This document shows, piece by piece, positions 47,673 to 54,538 of a stretch of DNA of 64,000 nucleotides (within the stretch, counting starts at the first letter, position 1; each line of letters begins with the position of its first letter). The stretch is from UBA940 sp045613745 (lineage in GTDB: Bacteria > Bacteroidota > Bacteroidia > Bacteroidales > Rikenellaceae), in assembly GCA_045613745.1 (NCBI GenBank), contig JAZLBP010000010.1, positions 131,214-195,213 of the forward strand, read 5' to 3'. The notes beneath the pieces were generated by a model, which saw only the letters and a program-made list of their open reading frames with translations, did not search any database and was not told the DNA's origin. The translations under genes were made by a program, and so were the position numbers.

Positions 47673-48347
47673 ATGAAAAAACTTGTACTTGGATTGATGT
47701 TGATGGCAGCCGCCACCGCTTGTCAAGACCGCCACTGGACACCACAACAACGCGCCCGTCTGCGCGAACAAATTCGTGCCTACCGCGAGTGGAGCTACAT
47801 CCAAAATATGAACGAAGCGGAGTTCCTGATGCTCACCGACGACGTGGCAGCGCTCATCGAAGGCAACTATGCCAACCTCACTGCATTCAACAACACACCC
47901 GGCTCGAACGACTCGATAACGACAGCCGTTGTGGGTGTGGTGGCAAACTACATCACAACCGATGCGCGCAATATGCGCTACTTGTTCCCCTACCACCACC
48001 TCGTACGCCAAGGCATACTGCCCGACGGAATGGGCCGCGAACACATCCGCGACTTCTATAAGTGTATGGCCTCGAAAATCAACAGCGGCTATGTGTCGAT
48101 GGAGAGCTTCTTGTGGGCGGCAATGCAGAACAAGATTGACGCAACGATAGTGGGCTCAATCCAACGCGACTGCGCAGGTCAGGTGCTCGGCACATCGTCG
48201 GCCTTTGGCGAGGACACCCACGCCGAAGCGACAGAGCACACTCCCCACAAGGACAAACACGACAAGACCAAAGGCAAAGACGACAAGAAAAAGTCGGACG
48301 ACGGCAAGGACAAACCCAAGACCGACGACAAAAAGGAGAGCAAATAG
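47673..48347 (+). CDS. Lipoprotein with charged Lys/Asp tail
   Basis: A 224-residue protein with a lipoprotein signal (MKKLVLGLMLMAAATAC, lipobox ATAC, Cys17). A helical domain (~20-175; REQIRAYREWSYIQNMNEAEFLMLTDDVAAL) follows. The last ~45 residues are an extremely charged, disordered tail of K and D (KDKHDKTKGKDDKKKSDDGKDK). The domain is not one I recognise. ATG 47673 is chosen over a GTG two codons earlier. It lies just upstream of the ytxH operon, which has its own promoter. Confidence 0.78.
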   Translation: MKKLVLGLMLMAAATACQDRHWTPQQRARLREQIRAYREWSYIQNMNEAEFLMLTDDVAALIEGNYANLTAFNNTPGSNDSITTAVVGVVANYITTDARNMRYLFPYHHLVRQGILPDGMGREHIRDFYKCMASKINSGYVSMESFLWAAMQNKIDATIVGSIQRDCAGQVLGTSSAFGEDTHAEATEHTPHKDKHDKTKGKDDKKKSDDGKDKPKTDDKKESK

Positions 48348-48386
48348 CTGCACGTTCGGGCGCAGCGACGGCGCAGAAGTCCGAAT

Positions 48387-48417
48387 TTTGCAGTTTCGCA
48401 GATAATAATTAATTTTG
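48387..48417 (+). promoter_or_regulatory. Promoter of ytxH-yqjE-like operon
   Basis: TTTG (48387-48390) and TAATTTTG (48410-48417) spaced by 19 bp. The ATG is at 48443. Confidence 0.65.
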
Positions 48418-48442
48418 TTGAATCATTTAATGCTTAAAAACA

Positions 48443-48670
48443 ATGAAAGCTATTGAATGTGTGGGCGCTATCATCGGCGGAATGTTGGTGGGATGTGCCT
48501 GGGGAATGTTGTTCGCTCCCCGGTCAGGCGAACAAACACGAGCCGACATCAAACACTTTTTTGATGACGAACTCGAAAAGTACCGCGGCAAATGTCGCTG
48601 CATATCGGACAAACTCAAAGAAGAGGTGGACGATATAAAGCAAGCGGTTGCCACCGAAATGGCCAAGTAA
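48443..48670 (+). CDS. YtxH domain protein
   Basis: A 75-residue protein: a glycine-rich membrane segment (CVGAIIGGMLVGCAWGMLFAPRSGEQTRADIKHFF) with the YtxH signature GxxxGxxxGMLFAPxxGxxTR, then an amphipathic helix (ELEKYRGKCRCISDKLKEEVDDIKQAV). Members are general-stress-associated membrane proteins in several phyla. It is the first gene of a three-gene operon. Confidence 0.9.
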   Translation: MKAIECVGAIIGGMLVGCAWGMLFAPRSGEQTRADIKHFFDDELEKYRGKCRCISDKLKEEVDDIKQAVATEMAK

Positions 48671-48708
48671 AATCAACATTAACAGCAACGCTTAACCACT
48701 TTTTGTAA

Positions 48709-49083
48709 ATGGAAAAACAGAAAAACACCGGCCCGCTTGGGTTTGTGAGCGAAGATGTCAAGGAGTACATCTCGCTGAGGATTAAATCTTTGAAATTAAC
48801 TGCAGTCGAGAACCTTTCGACGTTTGTCAGCAGTGCATTTGGCGTGTTGGTGTTCGTGTTGTGCCTGATGGTCGCGTTGCTGTTGTTGACCTTCGGATTC
48901 ACTCTCTGGTTGGGCGAGTTGCTGGGTAACCACGCACTTGCCTTTGCCATTGTCGGAGCATTCTTCCTTGTGGTGTCGGCTGTGGCCTTTGCGCTGCGCG
49001 ACCGACTGATTGCCAACACAATGGTGCGCCAATTCAGCAAAATGTTTTTCTCAACCCGCCAATCTTCCGAGGACGATGAATAA
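48709..49083 (+). CDS. Holin superfamily III / YqjE-like membrane protein
   Basis: A 124-residue protein with an N-terminal amphipathic stretch (GFVSEDVKEYISLRIKSLKLTAVENLS), two TM helices (SSAFGVLVFVLCLMVALLLLTFGFTLWLG; HALAFAIVGAFFLVVSAVAFAL) and a polar tail. It resembles the Phage_holin_3_6 (YqjE) family, which in bacteria is chromosomal and not tied to lysis. Gene order YtxH/YqjD, YqjE, YqjK-like parallels the E. coli yqjDEK stress operon, suggesting a membrane- or ribosome-associated stress role. It overlaps the next gene by 8 bp. Confidence 0.85.
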   Translation: MEKQKNTGPLGFVSEDVKEYISLRIKSLKLTAVENLSTFVSSAFGVLVFVLCLMVALLLLTFGFTLWLGELLGNHALAFAIVGAFFLVVSAVAFALRDRLIANTMVRQFSKMFFSTRQSSEDDE

Positions 49084-49651
49084 AGGACGTTTCAGCGACC
49101 AAAGATTGGCGCAAATTTCGTCGCTCAAGGAGCTGCGAAACACCAAACAGAAAATCAACAACCGAATCGAGGTTTTGGAGGATAAATTCGAGCACAACCG
49201 CTGGTCGGTGCTGAATATCGAGGGCGCAATGCAGGGTCTTGCCAACAAGGTTGAGAGCGTACGCGAGGCGTGGGAGCGCATCACCGAAGCTGCACGCATT
49301 GTGCGCGAGAAGGGCGAGAAGTGCCTGACCAAAGCCAAGGAGAAAATCAAGGAGAAGGTTACCGAGAAGGTCAAAGAGGTTAAGTCGCGCGCAAAACGCA
49401 CCAAAAAGTCGGCCGACACCGAGCCTAAACAACTTGCCGCCGAGCCCGCCGCCAAACAACTGCCCACCGCCGAGCCCATAGCACAAGAGGCCGCTGTCGA
49501 GGTAGTAGAGGTGGCTGAGGTTGCCATCGACACTCCTCAAACCGAGGGCGAGAACACCATCGAGGCCAAGAGCAAGTCGCGCCGCCGTCGCAGCAACCGC
49601 CGTCGCAAACCTGCTGCCAAGTCGGCAGAGAACACCGCTTCGGAGAACTAA
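49076..49651 (+). CDS. Coiled-coil/basic-tail protein (YqjK-position)
   Basis: A 191-residue soluble protein. A helical N-terminus (SSLKELRNTKQKINNRIEVLEDKFEHNRW...GLANKVESVREAWERI) leads to a Lys/Glu coiled coil (KEKIKEKVTEKVKEVKSRAKRTKK). An acidic Ala/Glu/Val stretch and a very basic end (KSRRRRSNRRRKPAAK) follow. The N-terminal region occupies the YqjK place in the operon. The tail could bind nucleic acid or ribosomes; this is inference. ATG 49076 is chosen because it overlaps the yqjE-like stop, as expected for coupling. Confidence 0.8.
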   Translation: MNKGRFSDQRLAQISSLKELRNTKQKINNRIEVLEDKFEHNRWSVLNIEGAMQGLANKVESVREAWERITEAARIVREKGEKCLTKAKEKIKEKVTEKVKEVKSRAKRTKKSADTEPKQLAAEPAAKQLPTAEPIAQEAAVEVVEVAEVAIDTPQTEGENTIEAKSKSRRRRSNRRRKPAAKSAENTASEN

Positions 49652-49682
49652 CCGCGACTGCCGAAGAGCCACACACACTTTA

Positions 49683-49717
49683 AGCTGTCCGACCATCGTG
49701 GTCAGGCAGCTTTTTTT
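49683..49717 (+). terminator. Intrinsic terminator of ytxH-yqjE-like operon
   Basis: Stem AGCTG-CCGACCA with partner TGGTC-GG-CAGCT, 3-nt loop and seven T residues. Confidence 0.9.
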
Positions 49718-49801
49718 ACGCTTTTTTATGACTTTTTCGGCACCATCCACCAAACAAAACATTCGAATTAAAAGACATTTTCCAAAGCTCGCAACTCACT
49801 G

Positions 49802-49871
<70 letters not shown>

Positions 49872-49992
49872 GCTACCTTTGTCCCAAATGCGTTGTTGAT
49901 TATTAATTTTCACACAAAACGCAGCCGAATTTGATAATTTTTAACCTTTATAATTACTTCTCTTAATTTTTTAAAACTTAATTTCAGGCGCT

Positions 49993-52242
49993 ATGGAAAA
50001 AATGAAAAGACGAGAGTTCCTTAAACTCAGTGGCCTTGGAACGATGGGCTTGTTCTTCGGAATGAACTTGGCTCACGCAAGTGAGGTGGCCGACAAAACG
50101 GTGGCTACAAAAACCGCCAAGAGCTATGTTGACAACTGGAAATCGCCTTGGCATCCCGAGGTGCCCAGCCGCTTGTGTGCTTTGACTCACGACTTGGCCA
50201 AACAAGGTCTGTCGGGTGAGTGGGGCGCCAAGATGATAAACGTAAACTGGGAGGAGAATATCCCTGCCGACTGGATGCCCCAACGTCGCTATGCCGCTGC
50301 GGCTATGAGCGTCGCCAAGAATGCGCCTCTGCGTATCGAGAAAGGCGAGCTGATTGTCGGCTCGGCAACTCTGATTGAATCAACTCTGGGCCGTGTGCCC
50401 GTCATCAACTGTCACGGCATCAACCACGTCACAGTAGGTTTCGAGCGCGTGATGAATATGGGTTACGAGGGCTTGCGCAAGGAGATTCGCGAGCGTCTGG
50501 CTACTGCCGACCTTGACGACTATGGTCGCGACCTCAACGAAGGCGCACTGCTGACACTGGATGCTATCGAAGTGTGGAACGACCGCAACATCGCTCTGCT
50601 CGGCCAAATGGAGGCCGAGGCTGACGAGGCCGAGAAGCCCTTCTACCGCGCACAAGCCGAGCGTCTGGCTCGTGTACCCAAATATGCACCCCAAAACTTC
50701 CACGAGGCTGTTCAGTCGTTGTGGACTACCTACGCCTTCTTCCGCCTGATGGGCGACTGGATGGGTATCGGCCGTATCGACAAAATCCTCGGCCCGTACC
50801 TCAAAAAAGATCTCAAAAACGGCACCCTCACCCTCGACGAGGCGCGCGAGATTCTGGCGCACTTCTGGATTAAGGGTACCGAGTGGATTGGCCACTACGA
50901 GACCTTCGGCGCTTCGGGTGACGCACAATTCTATCAAAATATCATCCTTGGCGGTATCGACAAGAACGGCAACGAGGTGACCAACGAGGTTACCTACTTG
51001 GTGCTGGATATCGTAGAGGAGCTCCATATCAGCGACTATCCCATCGCTGTTCGTTTGGGTCAAAAGACTCCCGACAAACTGATTCGCCGCATTGCCGAGG
51101 TACAACGCTTTGGTGGCGGTATTGTGTCGGTTTACTGCGAGGACACCGTGATTGCAGGTATGGTGAAGTTTGGTATCCCCTTGGAGGATGCACGCGAATA
51201 TAGCAACGACGGTTGCTGGGAGGCTATCGTTCCCGGAAAATCGTCGTTTATGTACAGCCCCAACGATATGTTGCCCTCGCTGTATGCTGCGCTCAAAATG
51301 AAGACCGCCGAGCTGCCCCACTACCCCGACTTCGAGAGTCTGTACGAGGCGTTCCACGGCGAGCTCAACAACCACATCACCAAACTGCACGACCGTATGG
51401 ACGGCTGGTGGAAAGACAAAAACCACCCCTGTGTGATGGCATCGATGTTCACCGAGGGCTGTCTTGAAAAGGGTGTATGCTACTCGGCAGGTGGTGCGAC
51501 ATATCCTATGCACGGCATCCACTTTGGCGGTGTGAGCGACGTTGCAAACAGCCTTTATGCTATCAAAAAACTCGTTTACGAGGACCAATACCTGTCGTTG
51601 GAAGAGTTTGTGGAGATTCTCAAAAAGAACTGGGAGGGCCACGAAACCTTGCGTCAGCTGATTAAAAACCGCTTTGAGTTCTACGGCAACGACAACGACG
51701 CGGCCGATGCAATGATGGCACGCGTGGTGAGCGACTATGGCGACATCGTAGCCAAGACCAAAAACCGCGCGGGCGTGATGCGTCCCTGCGCAATCTCGAC
51801 CTTCGGACGCGAGATTGACTGGCGTATGTATCGTCCTGCAACTCCCCAAGGAAGCCGTTTGGGCGACATCCTCGCAACAAACTGCTCGCCTACCCCCGGC
51901 TCGGACCGCAAAGGCCCGACCGCAGCAATGAACTCCTACTGCAAAATCGACTTCACCAAAACCTCGAACGGCGCGGTACTCGAACTGAAAGTGCTCCCCT
52001 CGTCGGTTAAGGGCAAGGCGGGTGTCGATGCTCTGGTGGCTCTGATGAAGACCTTCCGCGACAAAGGCGGCTACTATATGCACATCGACGTGGTTGATAC
52101 CGCGATGTTGCTGGATGCACAGAAACACCCCGAGCGCTATCCCAACCTGCCTGTGCGTGTGTCGGGATGGTCGGCACGTTTCACTACGCTGGGTAAAAAC
52201 TGGCAGGATATGATTATCCAACGTACACAGCAGATGGTGTAA
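49993..52242 (+). CDS. Glycyl radical enzyme (PFL-like) with twin-arginine-type N-terminal signal
   Basis: A 749-residue glycyl radical enzyme. Catalytic Cys408 lies in SNDGCWEA, with Glu410 giving the GCxE form found in dehydratase/lyase members rather than the Cys-Cys of true pyruvate formate-lyase. The radical Gly725 is in VRVSGWSARF, 25 residues from the C-terminus. Blocks such as ERLARVPKYAPQNFHEAVQSLW and FQGMH-less variants differ from PflB. The N-terminus is unusual: KRREFLK (R6, R7), hydrophobic 12-26 and AHA at 27-29 resemble a Tat signal. The substrate is unknown. Its activase follows after 4 bp. Confidence 0.9.
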   Translation: MEKMKRREFLKLSGLGTMGLFFGMNLAHASEVADKTVATKTAKSYVDNWKSPWHPEVPSRLCALTHDLAKQGLSGEWGAKMINVNWEENIPADWMPQRRYAAAAMSVAKNAPLRIEKGELIVGSATLIESTLGRVPVINCHGINHVTVGFERVMNMGYEGLRKEIRERLATADLDDYGRDLNEGALLTLDAIEVWNDRNIALLGQMEAEADEAEKPFYRAQAERLARVPKYAPQNFHEAVQSLWTTYAFFRLMGDWMGIGRIDKILGPYLKKDLKNGTLTLDEAREILAHFWIKGTEWIGHYETFGASGDAQFYQNIILGGIDKNGNEVTNEVTYLVLDIVEELHISDYPIAVRLGQKTPDKLIRRIAEVQRFGGGIVSVYCEDTVIAGMVKFGIPLEDAREYSNDGCWEAIVPGKSSFMYSPNDMLPSLYAALKMKTAELPHYPDFESLYEAFHGELNNHITKLHDRMDGWWKDKNHPCVMASMFTEGCLEKGVCYSAGGATYPMHGIHFGGVSDVANSLYAIKKLVYEDQYLSLEEFVEILKKNWEGHETLRQLIKNRFEFYGNDNDAADAMMARVVSDYGDIVAKTKNRAGVMRPCAISTFGREIDWRMYRPATPQGSRLGDILATNCSPTPGSDRKGPTAAMNSYCKIDFTKTSNGAVLELKVLPSSVKGKAGVDALVALMKTFRDKGGYYMHIDVVDTAMLLDAQKHPERYPNLPVRVSGWSARFTTLGKNWQDMIIQRTQQMV

Positions 52243-52246
52243 GGCC

Positions 52247-53077
52247 GTGGGCAGAGTTTTTGACATTCAACACTTCTCGACCGGCGACGGACCCGGGATT
52301 CGGACCACGGTATTCTTCAAGGGATGTCCCTTGCACTGCTTGTGGTGTCACAATCCCGAGTCGCAGAAGCCCTACCCCCAGGTGTTCTACAACCCCGCCA
52401 AGTGCATAGGTTGTGGACGTTGCGAACGGGCGTGTCCCGAGGGGCAGGAGCGTCGCCACTCTGTGGAGTGTGCCGATGCTTGTCCTACGGGTTGCTTGGA
52501 GCGCGTGGGCAGGGAGTGGAGCACAGAGGAGGTGCTGCGCGAAGTGCTCAAAGACAAAGCCTTCTACGACAATTCGGACGGTGGTATGACCCTTTCGGGT
52601 GGCGAGCCGCTTGCACAACCCGACTTCGCACTTGAACTGCTGTCGGCAGCAAAGGATGCGGGAGTACACACAGCAATCGAAACTTCGGGCTGTGGCAAAA
52701 CAGCCGATTATCTGCGACTTATGCCCGTAACAGACTTATTTCTGTGGGATATCAAGGTGATGAATGAGGAGCTGTATGAGCACTACGTCGGTGGCGAGTT
52801 GGAGATAGTTATCGAAAACCTGCGAACACTCCACAAGGCGGGAGCGACCTTGCGCCTGAGGTTGCTCTATATTCCCGAGCTGCACGACCGACCCGATGTG
52901 TTGGCGGCAACCCGCGAGCTGTTGAGGGAGTTTGAGGCGGTGCCTTACGATGTTATTCCCTATCACCCCTACGGCAACTCCAAGCGCGAACGGCTGGATT
53001 TGGAGAAGATTACCTTCACGCAGCCTTCCGAACAGCAGGTGTGGGAGTATGGCGAGAAGTTGAAAGCCGCTGAATGA
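52247..53077 (+). CDS. Glycyl-radical enzyme activating enzyme (radical SAM)
   Basis: A 276-residue radical-SAM activase that installs the glycyl radical on the upstream enzyme. The SAM-cluster motif CPLHCLWC (Cys27, 31, 34; the CxxxCxxC spacing) follows GDGPGIRTTVFFKG. A ferredoxin-like insert (CIGCGRCERACP, then CADACPTGC) gives auxiliary iron-sulfur ligands typical of activases for non-PFL glycyl radical enzymes. MTLSGGEPLAQPDF binds SAM, and YHPYGNSK is near the end. The start is GTG at 52247, only 4 bp after the enzyme stop. No Tat signal is present here, so activation should be cytoplasmic. Confidence 0.94.
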   Translation: MGRVFDIQHFSTGDGPGIRTTVFFKGCPLHCLWCHNPESQKPYPQVFYNPAKCIGCGRCERACPEGQERRHSVECADACPTGCLERVGREWSTEEVLREVLKDKAFYDNSDGGMTLSGGEPLAQPDFALELLSAAKDAGVHTAIETSGCGKTADYLRLMPVTDLFLWDIKVMNEELYEHYVGGELEIVIENLRTLHKAGATLRLRLLYIPELHDRPDVLAATRELLREFEAVPYDVIPYHPYGNSKRERLDLEKITFTQPSEQQVWEYGEKLKAAE

Positions 53078-53102
53078 TAAGACGATATACCTACAAAGAG
53101 TT

Positions 53103-53136
53103 GGGGCTGTACAGAGAATCTCTGTACAGCCCCTTT
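53103..53136 (+). terminator. Intrinsic terminator of glycyl radical enzyme operon
   Basis: Thirteen-bp perfect stem GGGGCTGTACAGA/TCTGTACAGCCCC with a 5-nt loop and a short T-tract. Confidence 0.92.
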
Positions 53137-53212
53137 GATTTTAAGTTTGGGTAAATTTTACCCTATATATAAAGTTGGATGGATGTATCGCATCTCGAAC
53201 TTTTGAAGTGTC

Positions 53213-53302
53213 TTAAAAAAAAGAAAATCGGCTACGGGTTACCCCGCACACGATTTCCTTCACTAACCTAAAACTACTAACCTTTATGAAACTTTGAATT
53301 TC
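53213..53302 (-). ncRNA. Small RNA with own promoter and terminator (Bacteroidales-1-like)
   Basis: On the minus strand a promoter (53308-53338) precedes about 90 nt without a credible ORF. These end in a strong hairpin (53224-53256; AAATCG...CGATTT with inner CGGG/CCCG and GTAA loop) and eight T residues. The internal stretch GGTTAGTAGTTTTAGGTTAG is highly characteristic in look. Size, promoter and terminator layout match the described Bacteroidales-1 RNA class (also proposed to be 6S-like), but the assignment is from memory of that class. The rest of 53078-53453 is AT-rich with no gene seen. Confidence 0.6.
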
Positions 53303-53307
53303 GAGTG

Positions 53308-53338
53308 CAAAGATAAGGGCTTTTTTTGAACCGTGCAA
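53308..53338 (-). promoter_or_regulatory. Promoter of small RNA
   Basis: Minus-strand TATCTTTG (53308-53315) and TTG (53336-53338) spaced by 20 bp. Confidence 0.75.
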
Positions 53339-53453
53339 GTATTTAGTAAATTATTTTAATAAAAAACTAAAAAAAATTAATAACCCCACTCGTCGGTCGA
53401 GCGAAAGAAATTACAACTCACAGAAATACAGCAAGATAACAAAAACACGAATT

Positions 53454-54056
53454 TTAGAGCAAATCGGCCTCGTAGAGCAGGATAAGTTGTTCGAGCACGC
53501 GGTCGCGCTCCTCTTTGTCGTACTCGTCCTTGAGATTATGGCCGAAAATCTTGGCAATACCCTGCCAGAAACCCGCAACGAAACTACCGCGGAACTCGCG
53601 AACGATGGCATAGGGACTATAATGGGTCTGGCGGTCGATGAGTCGGATAAGGATTTTACCCTGCGAGCGGGTCATACGGCCCAGAATAGGAGTGTACTCC
53701 TCCTTGATTTCGCGTTCGATGCGGCGGGTGTAGGCGCGTTGCTCCTTTTGTGTGGGCAGGCGCAGCAGCGAGTCCTCCAAGCCCAGCATCTTCTGCTCGG
53801 CAATCTGCGCAATGGGGTAAGCAACCTTCAAATCGCGAATAAGTTTGGCGTATTTGCGCAGATCGGCACCACGTTTGAAGCAATAGACGGGGCGCATATT
53901 GACAACCATTGTAGTGTCGCCGCGCTTGGACACTTCGTACCCGTAGCGCATAACCCCTCGACGGTCACGAAACTGGCTACTGACACGCGGAGTCTGTGCC
54001 GAAAGCGCAAAAGCGGCACACACCAACAAAAAAAACAGTGTCAATACTCTCTTCAT
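53454..54056 (-). CDS. DUF4294 domain secreted protein
   Basis: A 200-residue protein with a signal peptide (MKRVLTLFFLLVCAAFALSAQ). The core KYAKLIRDLKVAYPIAQIAEQKMLGLEDSLLRLPTQKEQRAYTRRIEREIKEEYTPILGRMTRSQGKILIRLIDRQTHYSPYAIVREFRGSFVAGFWQ, here summarised by its ends (KYAKLIRDL to FVAGFWQ), is characteristic of DUF4294. The function is unknown and the family is found throughout Bacteroidota. It shares a bidirectional promoter palindrome with the thioesterase-like gene. Confidence 0.9.
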   Translation of the reverse strand: MKRVLTLFFLLVCAAFALSAQTPRVSSQFRDRRGVMRYGYEVSKRGDTTMVVNMRPVYCFKRGADLRKYAKLIRDLKVAYPIAQIAEQKMLGLEDSLLRLPTQKEQRAYTRRIEREIKEEYTPILGRMTRSQGKILIRLIDRQTHYSPYAIVREFRGSFVAGFWQGIAKIFGHNLKDEYDKEERDRVLEQLILLYEADLL

Positions 54057-54070
54057 CCGTCAAAAACAAT

Positions 54071-54108
54071 TACCTTTGCAAAGGTACTACATTAACGCAT
54101 AATTCCAA
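54071..54108. promoter_or_regulatory. Palindromic divergent promoter
   Basis: TACCTTTGCAAAGGTA (54071-54086) is a perfect 16-bp palindrome made of two facing -7 elements. The minus-strand promoter has TTG at 54106-54108 with a 19-bp spacer and serves DUF4294. The plus-strand copy could serve the thioesterase-like gene at 54120, though its -33 is not evident. Confidence 0.7.
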
Positions 54109-54119
54109 TTCAATATTTT

Positions 54120-54497
54120 ATGATACTTTCACCCGGATTGAAATTTACAAGCAAAATCACCGTAACGGAGTCACTTACAGCCGAAAAAATGGGTTCGGGA
54201 GATATGCCCGTACTGGCAACGCCCGCGCTGGTTGCGCTGATGGAAAATGCCGCCATGATGGCTGTGGCACCCGCACTCCAAGAGGGTCAAACCACCGTAG
54301 GAACTGCCGTAAGCACTTCGCACCTGAAAGCGTCGGCCGTAGGAGCCGAGGTGCGCGCCGAAGCGGAACTTACAGCCGTCGAGGGTCGCAAACTCACATT
54401 TAAGGTCAGCGCTTGGGAGGGAGATGCACTGCTGGGCGAGGGCGAACACACCCGTTTTGTGGTTGACCGTGAACGATTTTTGGCAAAACTCGTGTAA
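54120..54497 (+). CDS. FlK-like thioesterase (hotdog fold)
   Basis: A 125-residue hotdog-fold protein: SLTAEKMGSGDMPVLATPALVALMENAAMMAV contains the Thr/Glu helix typical of fluoroacetyl-CoA thioesterase-like proteins (PALVALMENAA). GQTTVGTAVSTSHLKASAVGAEVRAEAELTAVEGRKLTFKV follows. It likely hydrolyses a small acyl-CoA; the physiological substrate is unknown. It ends 41 bp before the ABC transporter gene, but a -7 element lies between them. Confidence 0.88.
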   Translation: MILSPGLKFTSKITVTESLTAEKMGSGDMPVLATPALVALMENAAMMAVAPALQEGQTTVGTAVSTSHLKASAVGAEVRAEAELTAVEGRKLTFKVSAWEGDALLGEGEHTRFVVDRERFLAKLV

Positions 54498-54503
54498 ATT
54501 TAC

Positions 54504-54511
54504 TATATTTG
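54504..54511 (+). promoter_or_regulatory. -7 element of ABC transporter gene
   Basis: TATATTTG, 27 bp before the GTG start at 54539. Confidence 0.5.
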
Positions 54512-54538
54512 TAGCCGGTATATTAAGTTTTTAGCGAA

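Noticed and set aside
48709..49083. Phage holin, hence a prophage remnant
   Set aside because: The holin-III-like protein sits in a ytxH/yqjE/yqjK-type chromosomal operon and no other phage genes are present.
50380..52266. 628-codon minus-strand frame opposite the glycyl radical enzyme gene
   Set aside because: The plus strand has all catalytic motifs of a glycyl radical enzyme; the antisense frame has none.
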